From positions 1 through 9,638 of the forward strand of contig RFJX01000011.1 of assembly GCA_003694425.1 (NCBI GenBank): a DNA stretch of 9,638 nucleotides, in the 5' to 3' direction. The first letter of the stretch is position 1. Every line of letters begins with the position of its first letter. The notes beneath the pieces are model-generated. The model worked only from the letters and a program-made list of their open reading frames with translations. It was not told where the DNA came from and ran no database searches. This DNA is from Gammaproteobacteria bacterium. GTDB taxonomy: Bacteria > Pseudomonadota > Gammaproteobacteria > J113. A program made the translations under genes and the position numbers. Below are positions 1 to 6,839 of the stretch, one piece after another.

Positions 1-305
1 ATGGCGACCCGGATGCCGCCGATCCGGAGCCTGCCCGCCTCGTTGCGGACCGTCTGTCCCTTCACCCGTGCGCGCAACGACCTGACCTCCACGTGCGACC
101 TGGAGAGGCAGTAGAGCAGGCTGGAGGAGAGGCAGTGGGCCACCGCGGTGGCGAGCATGCGGGCGGGATTGGGGCCCCGATCGGCGCCCAGTGGCGCGGG
201 CTCGTCCACGGTCAGCGTCAGCCCCTTCGGCCGGTCGTAGTCGACCCGGAAGGCGTAACCGCCGTCCCATTCCAGGTCGAAGCAGAATCCGGAAGGATCA
301 CTCAT
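1..305 (-). CDS. OsmC/Ohr-like family protein, 5' part (C-terminus beyond the left edge)
   Basis: Reading the minus strand from an ATG at 305-303 gives an uninterrupted frame of 101 codons that leaves the window at base 1. The product begins MSDPSGFCFDLEWDGGYAF, a beta-rich N-terminus. Residues 44-59 read GPNPARMLATAVAHCL, which matches the OsmC/Ohr signature of a G-x-N-P turn, a hydrophobic helix and a conserved cysteine (here Cys58). In this family that cysteine is the peroxidatic thiol that reduces organic hydroperoxides. The second family cysteine would lie in the missing C-terminal half, so peroxidase activity cannot be judged; some OsmC-like proteins lack it. A purine-rich stretch (AGGGGG) about 9 nt upstream on the minus strand supports this start. 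The gene is divergent from the EPS operon and probably unrelated to it. The family call is fairly secure; the exact subfamily is not. Confidence 0.8.
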   Translation of the reverse strand, partial: MSDPSGFCFDLEWDGGYAFRVDYDRPKGLTLTVDEPAPLGADRGPNPARMLATAVAHCLSSSLLYCLSRSHVEVRSLRARVKGQTVRNEAGRLRIGGIRVA

Positions 306-448
306 CGGGTTTGCCCCCTGTCCTTTTCCCGTTCATCATAGCGAATTCGGCGGTCCGCCGCGCGGGACGGGGCGGACTGAACAACTTCCATGACGAGAGC
401 AAGTTGCGTTAGCATCGTCACCCACCTCGGAAACAAGGGATGTTGCCC
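306..448. promoter_or_regulatory. Divergent intergenic region with a 7-bp inverted repeat and a candidate -10 for the osmC-like gene
   Basis: This gap separates the divergent osmC-like gene and the EPS operon, so it must hold promoters for both. On the minus strand TATGAT (plus-strand 335-340) matches the sigma-70 -10 box at 5 of 6 positions and would start transcription about 24 nt upstream of the osmC-like ATG. I see no good -35 box. A perfect inverted repeat, GTCCGCC at 353-359 and GGCGGAC at 371-377 with an 11-nt spacer, sits where that -35 would be, so it could be an operator or activator site. No T-run follows it, so it does not look like a terminator. For the plus-strand operon I find only weak hexamers (for example TAGCAT at 410-415) and do not call a promoter. 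Confidence 0.35.
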
Positions 449-997
449 ATGAGGATTCGAACCCTGCTCCCGGCCCTGCTCCTGGGGCTCCTGCTTCCGG
501 CGACGGGCATGGCCGAGGGCTACGGGATCCAGCCCGGCGACGTACTGGAGATCTCGGTCTGGAGGGAGGAGGACCTGGCCCGGGAGGTGCTGGTGCGGCC
601 CGATGGCGGGATCTCCTTTCCCCTGGTCGGCGATCTCCAGGCCCAGGGACGCACGGTGGCCGAGCTGCGCCAGACCATCGCCGAGCGCCTGCAGAAATAC
701 ATCCCCGATCCGGAGGTCACCGTGGCGGTCAAGCAGATCGCCGGCAACACCGTCTTCGTCATCGGCAAGGTGGCCCGCCCCGGGGCCTTCATCATGAGCC
801 AGCCGATGGACGTGATGCAGGCGCTGAGCATGGCCGGCGGCACCACCACCTTCGCCGCCCTCAACAAGATCAAGGTCCTGCGCCGGGCCGACGGCAGGGA
901 GACGGCCATCCCCTTCCGCTATGCCGAGGTCGAGGCGGGCGAGAACCTGGAGCAAAACATCCTCCTGCGGCCCGGCGACGTGGTGGTCGTGCCCTGA
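449..997 (+). CDS. Polysaccharide export protein, Wza/EpsE-type (Poly_export + SLBB), without lipobox
   Basis: This is a periplasmic/outer-membrane export component that would carry EPS from the inner-membrane Wzz-like complex toward the outer membrane. Counting 182 residues from the ATG at 449: residues 1-22 are a signal peptide ending TGMA, 24-96 are a Poly_export domain (YGIQPGDVLEISVW, then VRPDGGISFPLVGDL), about 100-150 are an SLBB-type beta-grasp domain (VFVIGKVARPGAF), and the chain ends LRPGDVVVVP, a typical family terminus. An in-frame ATG lies at 440, but the AAGGG at 435-439 abuts it and is 9 nt from the ATG at 449, so I prefer 449. The protein contains no cysteine, so unlike Wza it cannot be a lipoprotein, and it is far shorter than Wza (about 380 residues) because it lacks extra SLBB repeats and the C-terminal barrel helix. 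It is the first gene of the operon; the next begins 13 nt downstream. The family is secure; how it anchors is open. Confidence 0.9.
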   Translation: MRIRTLLPALLLGLLLPATGMAEGYGIQPGDVLEISVWREEDLAREVLVRPDGGISFPLVGDLQAQGRTVAELRQTIAERLQKYIPDPEVTVAVKQIAGNTVFVIGKVARPGAFIMSQPMDVMQALSMAGGTTTFAALNKIKVLRRADGRETAIPFRYAEVEAGENLEQNILLRPGDVVVVP

Positions 998-1010
998 GCC
1001 CGATGTCCGC

Positions 1011-2201
1011 ATGCACCTGCCCCGCGGCCGAACGCTGCTTCTGACCATGCTGGTGGTGCTGAACCCGGCCCTCGCCCGTTCCGCCGAATACGCCTGGACC
1101 CCGAAGCTGGACCTGAGCGCCGAGTACTCCGACAACCGGCGGGTCACCACCATCTCCCACGATCCCGCCTGGGGGGTGGTGCTCGACGGCGCCGTGGACC
1201 TCTCCTGGGCCACCGAAACCGGCAGCGCCAGCCTCGTCCCGCGCATCAACCTGCAGCGCTTCACCGGCAGCGAACGGCTCGACTCGAACAACTACTATCT
1301 CGACTTCGACGGCCGCCACGCCCTCTCCGAGCGGCACCAGTTCGGGCTCTCCGCCGGCTGGGAACGGGTCGCCACCGTCACCTCGGAGCTGGACGACACC
1401 GGAACCCTCTTCACCGACCGCACCCGCAATCGCGTCACCAACAATATCACCCCGAGCTGGACCTGGTTCCATGACGACCGCACCTCGCTCCAGCTCGCCT
1501 ACAGCTACACCGACGTCTTCTATCAGGCGGGCCGCTTTTCCGGACTGGTCGACTACACCTACCGGGTGGCGAGCGCCACCCTCACGCGACAGCTGAGCGA
1601 GATCGACACCCTCACGATGACCGCCTATCAGGCCAGCTTCAACATCCCGGATGCCCTGGCCAAGGCCACCGACTACGTCATCCAGGCCGGCTACCAGCGC
1701 CAGTTCAGCCCCGTCCTCAGCGGCCACCTGATGCTCGGCGTGGACCGCACCGCCAGCGAATTTACCGATATCCTGGGGGCTTCCCACAACACCGCCGCCA
1801 ACAGCGTGATATTCGATCTGGGACTGGCCCGGGAGACCGAGCGGGGCCACTGGGAGGTGAACTACAGCCGTTCCATCAGTCCCTCCGGGCGGGGGGACCA
1901 GAACCGGCGCGACGAGATCGGCCTCAACGGCTATCATGACTTCGACGAGCGCCTGCGCGGCGTCGTCCGGGCCCGTTACTTCGACAACAAGTCCGGCACC
2001 GGCCGCGCCGGCGCCTCGCTGGACCGCACCTTCGCCGAGGTCCAGGGGCGACTGCGCTGGCGCCTGGGCCCCTACTGGTCGCTGGAGGGGGCGTACACCT
2101 GGCGGCGCCAGTCCTATGCCGCCAGCGGCGCCGTGGGCGATTCGAACACCCTCAGCCTGGGTCTGCGCTACGGCGGCGAGAAGCGGGCCGTGTCGCGCTG
2201 A
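1011..2201 (+). CDS. Outer-membrane beta-barrel protein of the EPS locus (TIGR03016/EpsL-like)
   Basis: The 396-residue product starts with a signal peptide (MHLPRGRTLLLTMLVVLNPA, likely cleaved after Ala25). The rest is made of alternating polar/hydrophobic strands rich in Tyr, Trp, Thr and Asn, such as LDLSAEYSDNRR, YYLDFDGRHALS, LQLAYSYTDVFY and LEGAYTWRRQSY. That is the pattern of an outer-membrane beta-barrel of roughly 16 or more strands. Its place between the export protein and the chain-length protein resembles the barrel proteins of exosortase-associated EPS loci, where such a protein is thought to act as the outer-membrane secretin-like channel. The N-terminal EYSDNRR strand recalls that family, but I am less sure of the exact model than of the barrel. 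The same frame stays open upstream to 921, but the ATG at 1011 is the one followed by a signal peptide. The ribosome binding site is weak, so coupling to the upstream stop at 997 is likely. The C-terminus (GLRYGGEKRAVSR) lacks the usual final Phe/Trp of many barrels. Confidence 0.75.
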   Translation: MHLPRGRTLLLTMLVVLNPALARSAEYAWTPKLDLSAEYSDNRRVTTISHDPAWGVVLDGAVDLSWATETGSASLVPRINLQRFTGSERLDSNNYYLDFDGRHALSERHQFGLSAGWERVATVTSELDDTGTLFTDRTRNRVTNNITPSWTWFHDDRTSLQLAYSYTDVFYQAGRFSGLVDYTYRVASATLTRQLSEIDTLTMTAYQASFNIPDALAKATDYVIQAGYQRQFSPVLSGHLMLGVDRTASEFTDILGASHNTAANSVIFDLGLARETERGHWEVNYSRSISPSGRGDQNRRDEIGLNGYHDFDERLRGVVRARYFDNKSGTGRAGASLDRTFAEVQGRLRWRLGPYWSLEGAYTWRRQSYAASGAVGDSNTLSLGLRYGGEKRAVSR

Positions 2202-2207
2202 ACCACC

Positions 2208-2213
2208 AAGGAG
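2208..2213 (+). promoter_or_regulatory. Ribosome binding site of the chain-length determinant gene
   Basis: AAGGAG lies 5 nt before a GTG (2219) and 11 nt before an ATG (2225) in the same frame. The spacing slightly favours the GTG, but either start is possible and they differ by only two residues. Confidence 0.6.
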
Positions 2214-2218
2214 ACGTA

Positions 2219-3994
2219 GTGACGATGGAGACCACCCCCGATCAGCTCCAGGACGCCGAACTTCCGGGCCTGGCCGAGTACCTGGAGGTCTTCGGCCGCC
2301 GGCGCGCCACCTTCTTCGTCACCGCCCTGGCCATCCTGGTCACGGCCCTGGCCCTGGCCTTCGGGCTGCCGCCGGTCTACCGCTCCAGCGCCACCATCCT
2401 GATCGAGCAGCCGGAGATCCCGAAGGAACTGGTTCCCAGCACCATCACCAGCTTCGCCGATCAGCGGGTGCAGATGATCAGCCAGCGGGTGATGACCACC
2501 GCCAACCTGCAGCGGATCATCGAGAAATACGGCCTCTATCCGGACGAGCGCGAGAGCGAGCCGATGGAGTCGGTGATCGAGGAGATGCGCGACGACATCA
2601 CCCTGGAGATGGTCTCCGCCGACGTCATCGACCCGCGCACCGGCAAGCCCGGCCAGGCCAACATCGCCTTCACCCTCGCCTTCGAGTACGGCGATCCGGT
2701 CCTCGCCCAGCAGGTTGCCAACGAGCTGGTCTCCCTGTTCCTGCAGGAGAACCTCAAGGACCGCACCGAGCAGGCCACCTCGGCGAGCGAATTCCTCGCC
2801 CAGCAGGCCGACGCCCTGAAGGAGAAGATCGCCGAGCTGGAGCAGCAGCTGGCCGATTTCAAGCAGAAGAACGTGGAAAACCTCCCGGAGCTGTTCGCTC
2901 TCAACACCCAGCTCATGGACCGCACCGAGAAGGAGCTGACCGACGTCCAGCAGCAGCTCCGCTCGCTGGAGGACCGGCGCATCTACCTGCGCTCGGAGCT
3001 GCTCAAGGTCAGCCCCCAGACCGACCTCTACAGCGAGACCGGGCGGCCCATCCTGGGGGCCGGCGACCAGCTCAAGATCAAGCGCACCGAATATCTCACC
3101 CTGCTGGCCAAGTATTCACCGGACCACCCCGACGTGGTGCGCCTGCGCAAGGAGATCGAGGCCCTCGAACAGGAGGCCGGCAAGGGTGGCGCGCGGGCCG
3201 AGATCGAGGCCCGGCTGGAGGGGCTGCGGGGCGAGCTGGCCGCCGCCCGGGAGCGCTACTCGGACTCCCACCCGGACGTGAAGCGGCTGCGGCGCACCAT
3301 CGCCGAGCTGGAGAAGGAACTCGCCTCGGCCCCGGCCGCGCCGGTCCCGAAGGCGGTCGAGGAGGAGCCCAACAACCCGGTCTGGATCCAGCTCAAGGCC
3401 CAGCTCGAGAGCGCCAACGCCGAATATGCCTCGCTCAAGGCCCGCGAGGCGGAGCTGAGGGAGAAGCTGACCGACTACGAGCGGCGCCTGACCCTCACCC
3501 CCCAGGTCGAGCGCGAGTACAACGAACTGACCCGCGACTACCAGAACGCCCAGCTCGAATACAAGGAGGTGCGCGACAAGCAGATGTCCGCCCAGCTCGC
3601 CCGCAACCTGGAGAGCGAGCGCAAGGGCGAGCGCTTCACCCTGATCGAGCCCCCGCTGCTGCCGCAGGAACCGGCCAAGCCGAACCGCCTGGCCATCGGC
3701 TTCCTCGGCCTGGTGCTCTCCCTCGGCGGGGGACTCGCCTCGGTGGCGATGGCCGAGGCCCTCGACCAGACCGTCCATGGCCGCGCGGGGCTGCGGCGCC
3801 TGGTCGGGGAGCCACCGCTGGCGGTGATCCCGCGCATCGAGACCGCGGCCGACCGGAGGGGCCGGGTCCTGCGCCGGCTGCTGACACTGCTGCTGCTGCT
3901 CGCCCTCCTGGCCGGGGCCCTGCTGGCGGTCCACCTCCTGATCATGCCGCTGGACGTGCTCTGGTTCACGGCCCTCAGAAAGCTGGGAATGTGA
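2219..3994 (+). CDS. Chain-length determinant / polysaccharide co-polymerase (Wzz/GumC type, TIGR03007-like)
   Basis: This is an inner-membrane protein that sets EPS chain length and links polymerisation to export. The 591 residues show a Wzz N-terminal domain with a first membrane helix at about 31-50 (TFFVTALAILVTALALAFGL) followed by the beta motif YRSSATILIEQP. A large periplasmic coiled-coil region follows at about 190-260 and 285-465. The C-terminal co-polymerase motif PLLPQEPAKPNR leads into a second helix at about 490-512. An additional strongly hydrophobic helix at about 553-576 follows a basic linker and is not part of the classic two-helix Wzz plan. No Walker motifs are fused; the kinase is the next gene. 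Residues 290-321 and 338-369 look like a duplicated block, each with HPDV followed by a charged helix (RLRKEIEALEQE and RLRRTIAELEKE). The protein is longer than the roughly 500 residues I associate with the exosortase-linked family, which the duplication and the extra helix may explain. Confidence 0.9.
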   Translation: MTMETTPDQLQDAELPGLAEYLEVFGRRRATFFVTALAILVTALALAFGLPPVYRSSATILIEQPEIPKELVPSTITSFADQRVQMISQRVMTTANLQRIIEKYGLYPDERESEPMESVIEEMRDDITLEMVSADVIDPRTGKPGQANIAFTLAFEYGDPVLAQQVANELVSLFLQENLKDRTEQATSASEFLAQQADALKEKIAELEQQLADFKQKNVENLPELFALNTQLMDRTEKELTDVQQQLRSLEDRRIYLRSELLKVSPQTDLYSETGRPILGAGDQLKIKRTEYLTLLAKYSPDHPDVVRLRKEIEALEQEAGKGGARAEIEARLEGLRGELAAARERYSDSHPDVKRLRRTIAELEKELASAPAAPVPKAVEEEPNNPVWIQLKAQLESANAEYASLKAREAELREKLTDYERRLTLTPQVEREYNELTRDYQNAQLEYKEVRDKQMSAQLARNLESERKGERFTLIEPPLLPQEPAKPNRLAIGFLGLVLSLGGGLASVAMAEALDQTVHGRAGLRRLVGEPPLAVIPRIETAADRRGRVLRRLLTLLLLLALLAGALLAVHLLIMPLDVLWFTALRKLGM

Positions 3995-4059
3995 CGCGGT
4001 CCCTTGCATGGAGGGGCAAAGAGAGGCACCGTAGACAAGTTTGAGGAAGGAAGGACGGT

Positions 4060-4860
4060 ATGGAACGGATCAAGGAGGCGATGCAGCGGGCGCGGGCGGC
4101 GGCGCAGGGCCGGACCCGCACGGGGCGCCCTGTGGCCGGGACGGTGGCGCCGGAGGAGCCCGCCATCAGCTATTCCCAGACCAGGGTGGTGCAGATCGAC
4201 CCGCGCCACCTGCGGCGTCAGCGCCTGCTCACCGGCTCCGGGGACGGCCCCGCCGAACCGGCCTACAAGATCCTGCGTACCCAGGTGCTGCAGCGCCTGG
4301 CCGCCAACGGCTGGAACGCCCTGGCGGTCACCAGCCCGGGGCCGGGTCAGGGCAAGAGCCTCACCGCGGCCAACCTGGCCATCAGCCTGGCGCGGGAGGT
4401 CCACTACACCGTCCTGCTGGTGGACCTGGACCTCCGGAAGCCGGCCCTGCACCGGCTCTTCGGGATCTCGCCGCAGGCGGGGATCGGCGACTGCCTCACC
4501 CGCGGCACCCCGCTGAGCGAGGCGCTGGTCAACCCCTCCATCGAGCGGCTGGTCCTGTTGCCGGGGCGCGAGCCGCTCGGCAACTCCTCCGAACTGCTGG
4601 CCTCCCCCCGCATGGCGCAGCTCGTCGACGAGCTCAAGAACCGCTACCCCTCGCGGATCGTGATCTTCGATCTGCCGCCGCTGCTGGCCGCCGACGACAC
4701 CCTGGCCTTCTCCCCCTATGTCGATGCCGCCCTGCTGGTGGTCGAGGAGGGGGGGACCCCGCGTGAGGACGTGGAGCAGGCCCTGCAGCTGCTGAAGCAG
4801 ACCCGCCTGCTCGGAACCGTGCTGAACAAGGCCTCCCTGCAGCGACCGGCCTACGCCTGA
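4060..4860 (+). CDS. BY-kinase-like autokinase/ATPase of the EPS locus (CpsD/CapB type, TIGR03018-like)
   Basis: This is the cytoplasmic P-loop partner of the chain-length protein; in this family ATP binding and autophosphorylation regulate EPS assembly. In 266 residues I see EPAYKILRTQV at 66-76 (the family's E-x-x-R-x-L-R-T element), Walker A SPGPGQGKS at 92-100 with Lys99, Walker A' VLLVDLDLRKP at 118-128 with Asp122 and Asp124, and Walker B IVIFDLPPLL at 200-209 with Asp204. The usual D-S/T-P-P of BY-kinases is D-L-P-P here, a variant I associate with the exosortase-linked branch. The usual C-terminal tyrosine cluster is missing: only Tyr265, the penultimate residue, occurs after Tyr220. 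Tyrosine autophosphorylation is therefore limited or replaced by another site. A strong purine-rich ribosome binding site (GGAAGGAAGG) lies 5 nt before the ATG. The stop overlaps the next start by 1 nt (TGATG), implying translational coupling. Confidence 0.88.
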   Translation: MERIKEAMQRARAAAQGRTRTGRPVAGTVAPEEPAISYSQTRVVQIDPRHLRRQRLLTGSGDGPAEPAYKILRTQVLQRLAANGWNALAVTSPGPGQGKSLTAANLAISLAREVHYTVLLVDLDLRKPALHRLFGISPQAGIGDCLTRGTPLSEALVNPSIERLVLLPGREPLGNSSELLASPRMAQLVDELKNRYPSRIVIFDLPPLLAADDTLAFSPYVDAALLVVEEGGTPREDVEQALQLLKQTRLLGTVLNKASLQRPAYA

Positions 4861-5771
4861 TGTACCTCGACTTCTACGGCCTGCGCGAGCGCCCCTTCAC
4901 CCTCCAGCCCGATCCGGAGTTCCTCTATCTGGGCAGGCGGCACTCCACGGCCTACACCCTGCTGGAATACGGCATCTGTAACCAGGCCCCGATCACCGTC
5001 CTGACCGGCGAGATCGGCGCCGGCAAGACCACCCTGCTGCGGCACCTGCTGAACCAGCTCGACGAAGGGACCGAGGTGGGGCTGATCAGCAACACCCACC
5101 GCGCCTTCGGCAACCTGCTGGAGTGGATCAGCCTGGCCTTCGATCTGCCCTTCGAGGGGCAGTCCGAGGCGGCCCTCTACCGCCAGTTCGTCGACTTCCT
5201 GATCCGGCGCTACGCCCAGGGACAGCAGACCCTGCTGATCGTCGACGAGGCGCAGAACATGGACCCGGCCACCCTGGAGGAGCTGCGGGTCATCTCCAAC
5301 GTCAACGCCGACAAGGACCAGGTCCTGCAGCTCGTCCTCAGCGGCCAGCCGGAGCTGCGCGAGGTCCTGCGCCGCCCGGAACTGGAGCAGTTCGCCCAGC
5401 GGGTGGCGGTGGACTACCATCTCGGTCCGCTGGAGGCGGAGGAGACCGATGCCTACATCCGCCACCGGCTCGCCGTGGCCGGCGGCGATGAGGAGCTGAT
5501 CGAGCCGGCCGCGCGCCGCTTCGTCCATCACCAGAGCGGCGGCATCCCCCGGCTGATCAACAACCTCTGCGATCTGGCCCTGGTCTATGGCTTCGCCGCC
5601 CAGCAGCGGCCGGTGACGGCGGAACTGGTGCACGAGGTGGTGCAGGACCGGATCCGCAACGGCGGCGGTCTGCTCACCCGGCGCCACAAGGGTCCGGGCG
5701 TGGTCCCCGTCGGAACGGACGAAGACGAAGTAAAGGGAGAGGAAGGACCCAAGCGTATCGATAGCGCGTGA
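4860..5771 (+). CDS. ExeA/GspA-like AAA ATPase of exosortase-associated EPS loci (TIGR03015-like)
   Basis: The 303-residue product begins MYLDFYGLRERPFTLQPDPE, the typical opening of ExeA-type ATPases, in which F-x-L-x-P-D-P precedes the nucleotide site. Walker A is GEIGAGKTT at 50-58 with Lys56. Walker B is LLIVDEAQNM at 125-134, a DEAQ box. SGQPEL at 161-166 is the sensor-1 region and GGIPRLINNLCD is the sensor-2 helix near residues 228-239. The last 35 or so residues are charged and probably disordered. ExeA helps assemble the type II secretin in Aeromonas; the role in EPS loci is not established, but energising assembly or localisation of the export machinery is a reasonable inference. 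No membrane segment is visible, and the peptidoglycan-binding domain of full-length ExeA is absent. The ATG overlaps the kinase stop by 1 nt, and the stop overlaps the next gene's GTG by 4 nt, so the three products are probably made in a fixed ratio. Confidence 0.88.
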   Translation: MYLDFYGLRERPFTLQPDPEFLYLGRRHSTAYTLLEYGICNQAPITVLTGEIGAGKTTLLRHLLNQLDEGTEVGLISNTHRAFGNLLEWISLAFDLPFEGQSEAALYRQFVDFLIRRYAQGQQTLLIVDEAQNMDPATLEELRVISNVNADKDQVLQLVLSGQPELREVLRRPELEQFAQRVAVDYHLGPLEAEETDAYIRHRLAVAGGDEELIEPAARRFVHHQSGGIPRLINNLCDLALVYGFAAQQRPVTAELVHEVVQDRIRNGGGLLTRRHKGPGVVPVGTDEDEVKGEEGPKRIDSA

Positions 5772-6796
5772 AACGGCCCGTCTGTCTCCTCATCTGGCTG
5801 CTGTTCCTCTCTCCGGCAGCAGGGGCCCTGGGGCCCGGCCAGACGGGCATCCTGGTCAATATGGACGACCCGGCCAGCGTGGAGATCGGCCGGTACTACG
5901 CCGCTGCGCGCGGCATCCCGGCGGCCAACCTGATCGAGGTCCGGATCGGCCGGCCGCAGGCGGTGCTGGATCCGGAACGGTTCCGGCGGACAATCTGGCG
6001 CGAACTGACCAGGCCCAGCCGTCACCGGCTGCAGGCCCTGGCGGTAGCGTGGACGAGGCCCTGGAAGGTGGGCTGCATGTCCGTCACCAGCGCGCTCGCC
6101 TTCGGGTACGACGAAACGCTCTGCGCGCAGGGCTGCCGTCCGACACGCCGTTCGCCCTATTTCGCCAGCCGGAGCCGGGCCCCCTTCCGGGAGCTGGGGG
6201 TCCGTCCCGCCATGCTGCTGGCGGGGCGCAGCACGGAGGCGGTCAGGCGGCTGATCGACCGCGGCGTGGCGGCCGATTCCAGCTATCCCCGGGGGGCGGC
6301 CTATCTGCTGGAGACCCCGGACCGGCAGCGCAGTGTCCGGTCGGTCTACTTCCCCGCCATCCGGACACGGTTTGCCGGCCTGCTGGACATCCATGTGCTG
6401 AGGGCGGACCACATCGAGAACCGCAACGATGTGCTCTTCTACTTCACCGGCAGCACGCACGTCGCCAGGCTGGGCAGCAACCGCTTCCTCCCCGGCGCCG
6501 TGGGCGACCACCTGACCTCCGCCGGCGGGGTGCTGGAGGGGGGATCGCAGATGAGCGCGCTCGAGTGGCTGGAGGCGGGCGCCACCGGCAGCTACGGCAC
6601 CGTCACCGAGCCCTGCAACTTCCTCGAGAAGTTCCCCAACCCCGGGGTGCTGATGGAGCACTACCTGGGGGGCGAGACCCTGATCGAGGCCTACTTCAAG
6701 AGCGTGGCCATGCCGGGACAGGGCGTCTTCATCGGCGAGCCGCTGGCCCGACCGTGGCCGCGGGTTGTACTCGAGACCAGGCCAGCGTTCCCGTGA
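5768..6796 (+). CDS. Secreted TIGR03790-family-like protein, exosortase-associated, function unknown
   Basis: The GTG start at 5768 overlaps the ATPase stop by 4 nt. Residues 1-20 form a signal peptide ending AAGA, so the 342-residue protein should be exported. The N-terminal domain has the phrase YYAAARGIPAANLIEV at 43-58. The C-terminal part is dense in motifs: FTGSTHV at 226-232, LPGAVGDHLTSAGG at 241-254, QMSALEWLEAGATGSYGTV at 261-279, EPCNFLEKFPNP at 281-292, HYLGGETLIEAYFKSV at 298-313 and GVFIGEPLARPW at 319-330. This matches my memory of TIGR03790, a family found almost only in genomes that carry an exosortase. No activity is known for it to my knowledge. The His248 and Cys283 blocks look conserved enough to be catalytic or metal-binding, but that is inference. 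Four more cysteines (102-103 region, 119, 123 and Cys6 in the signal) are present, so a disulfide around 103-123 is possible. It closes the operon. Confidence 0.8.
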   Translation: MKRPVCLLIWLLFLSPAAGALGPGQTGILVNMDDPASVEIGRYYAAARGIPAANLIEVRIGRPQAVLDPERFRRTIWRELTRPSRHRLQALAVAWTRPWKVGCMSVTSALAFGYDETLCAQGCRPTRRSPYFASRSRAPFRELGVRPAMLLAGRSTEAVRRLIDRGVAADSSYPRGAAYLLETPDRQRSVRSVYFPAIRTRFAGLLDIHVLRADHIENRNDVLFYFTGSTHVARLGSNRFLPGAVGDHLTSAGGVLEGGSQMSALEWLEAGATGSYGTVTEPCNFLEKFPNPGVLMEHYLGGETLIEAYFKSVAMPGQGVFIGEPLARPWPRVVLETRPAFP

Positions 6797-6805
6797 GCCC
6801 TGTGG

Positions 6806-6839
6806 TTCATATCTGAAAAGATATATTTTTTGATATGAT
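6806..6839 (+). promoter_or_regulatory. AT-rich promoter/operator region of the MazEF-type module
   Basis: This is a markedly AT-rich stretch in otherwise GC-rich DNA. Candidate -10 boxes are TATATT at 6822-6827 and TATGAT at 6834-6839, each matching 5 of 6 consensus positions; no convincing -35 is seen. CATATC at 6808-6813 and GATATG at 6832-6837 form a perfect inverted repeat, and GATAT recurs at 6820, 6832 and 6837. Repeats like these over the promoter are expected where a ribbon-helix-helix antitoxin represses its own operon. With TATGAT as the -10 box, transcription would start close to the ATG at 6846, giving a leaderless mRNA. That fits the lack of any Shine-Dalgarno sequence. Confidence 0.5.
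6809..6831 (+). terminator. Possible weak intrinsic terminator after the EPS operon
   Basis: ATATCT and AGATAT form a perfect 6-bp stem closed by a GAAA tetraloop, followed after one A by six T (6826-6831). It lies 12 nt after the stop of the TIGR03790-like gene. The form is that of a rho-independent terminator, but the all-AT-leaning stem is weak, and the same bases look like a promoter/operator for the downstream TA module. Confidence 0.35.

Noticed and set aside
302..1291. A 329-codon minus-strand frame over the export and barrel genes
   Set aside because: No family features; antisense to two genes with signal peptides and recognisable folds. The real minus-strand gene here is the osmC-like one, which uses another frame.
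3999..4017. Short hairpin (GTCCCT/AGGGGC with one wobble pair) between the chain-length and kinase genes
   Set aside because: The stem is short and no T-run follows, so there is no reason to call a terminator; the 65-nt gap ends in a strong ribosome binding site.
1936..4044. A 702-codon plus-strand frame overlapping the barrel and chain-length genes
   Set aside because: Its product is almost entirely Arg, Gly, Ala and Pro with no domain; it is an off-frame shadow in GC-rich DNA. The overlapping frame has clear Wzz features.
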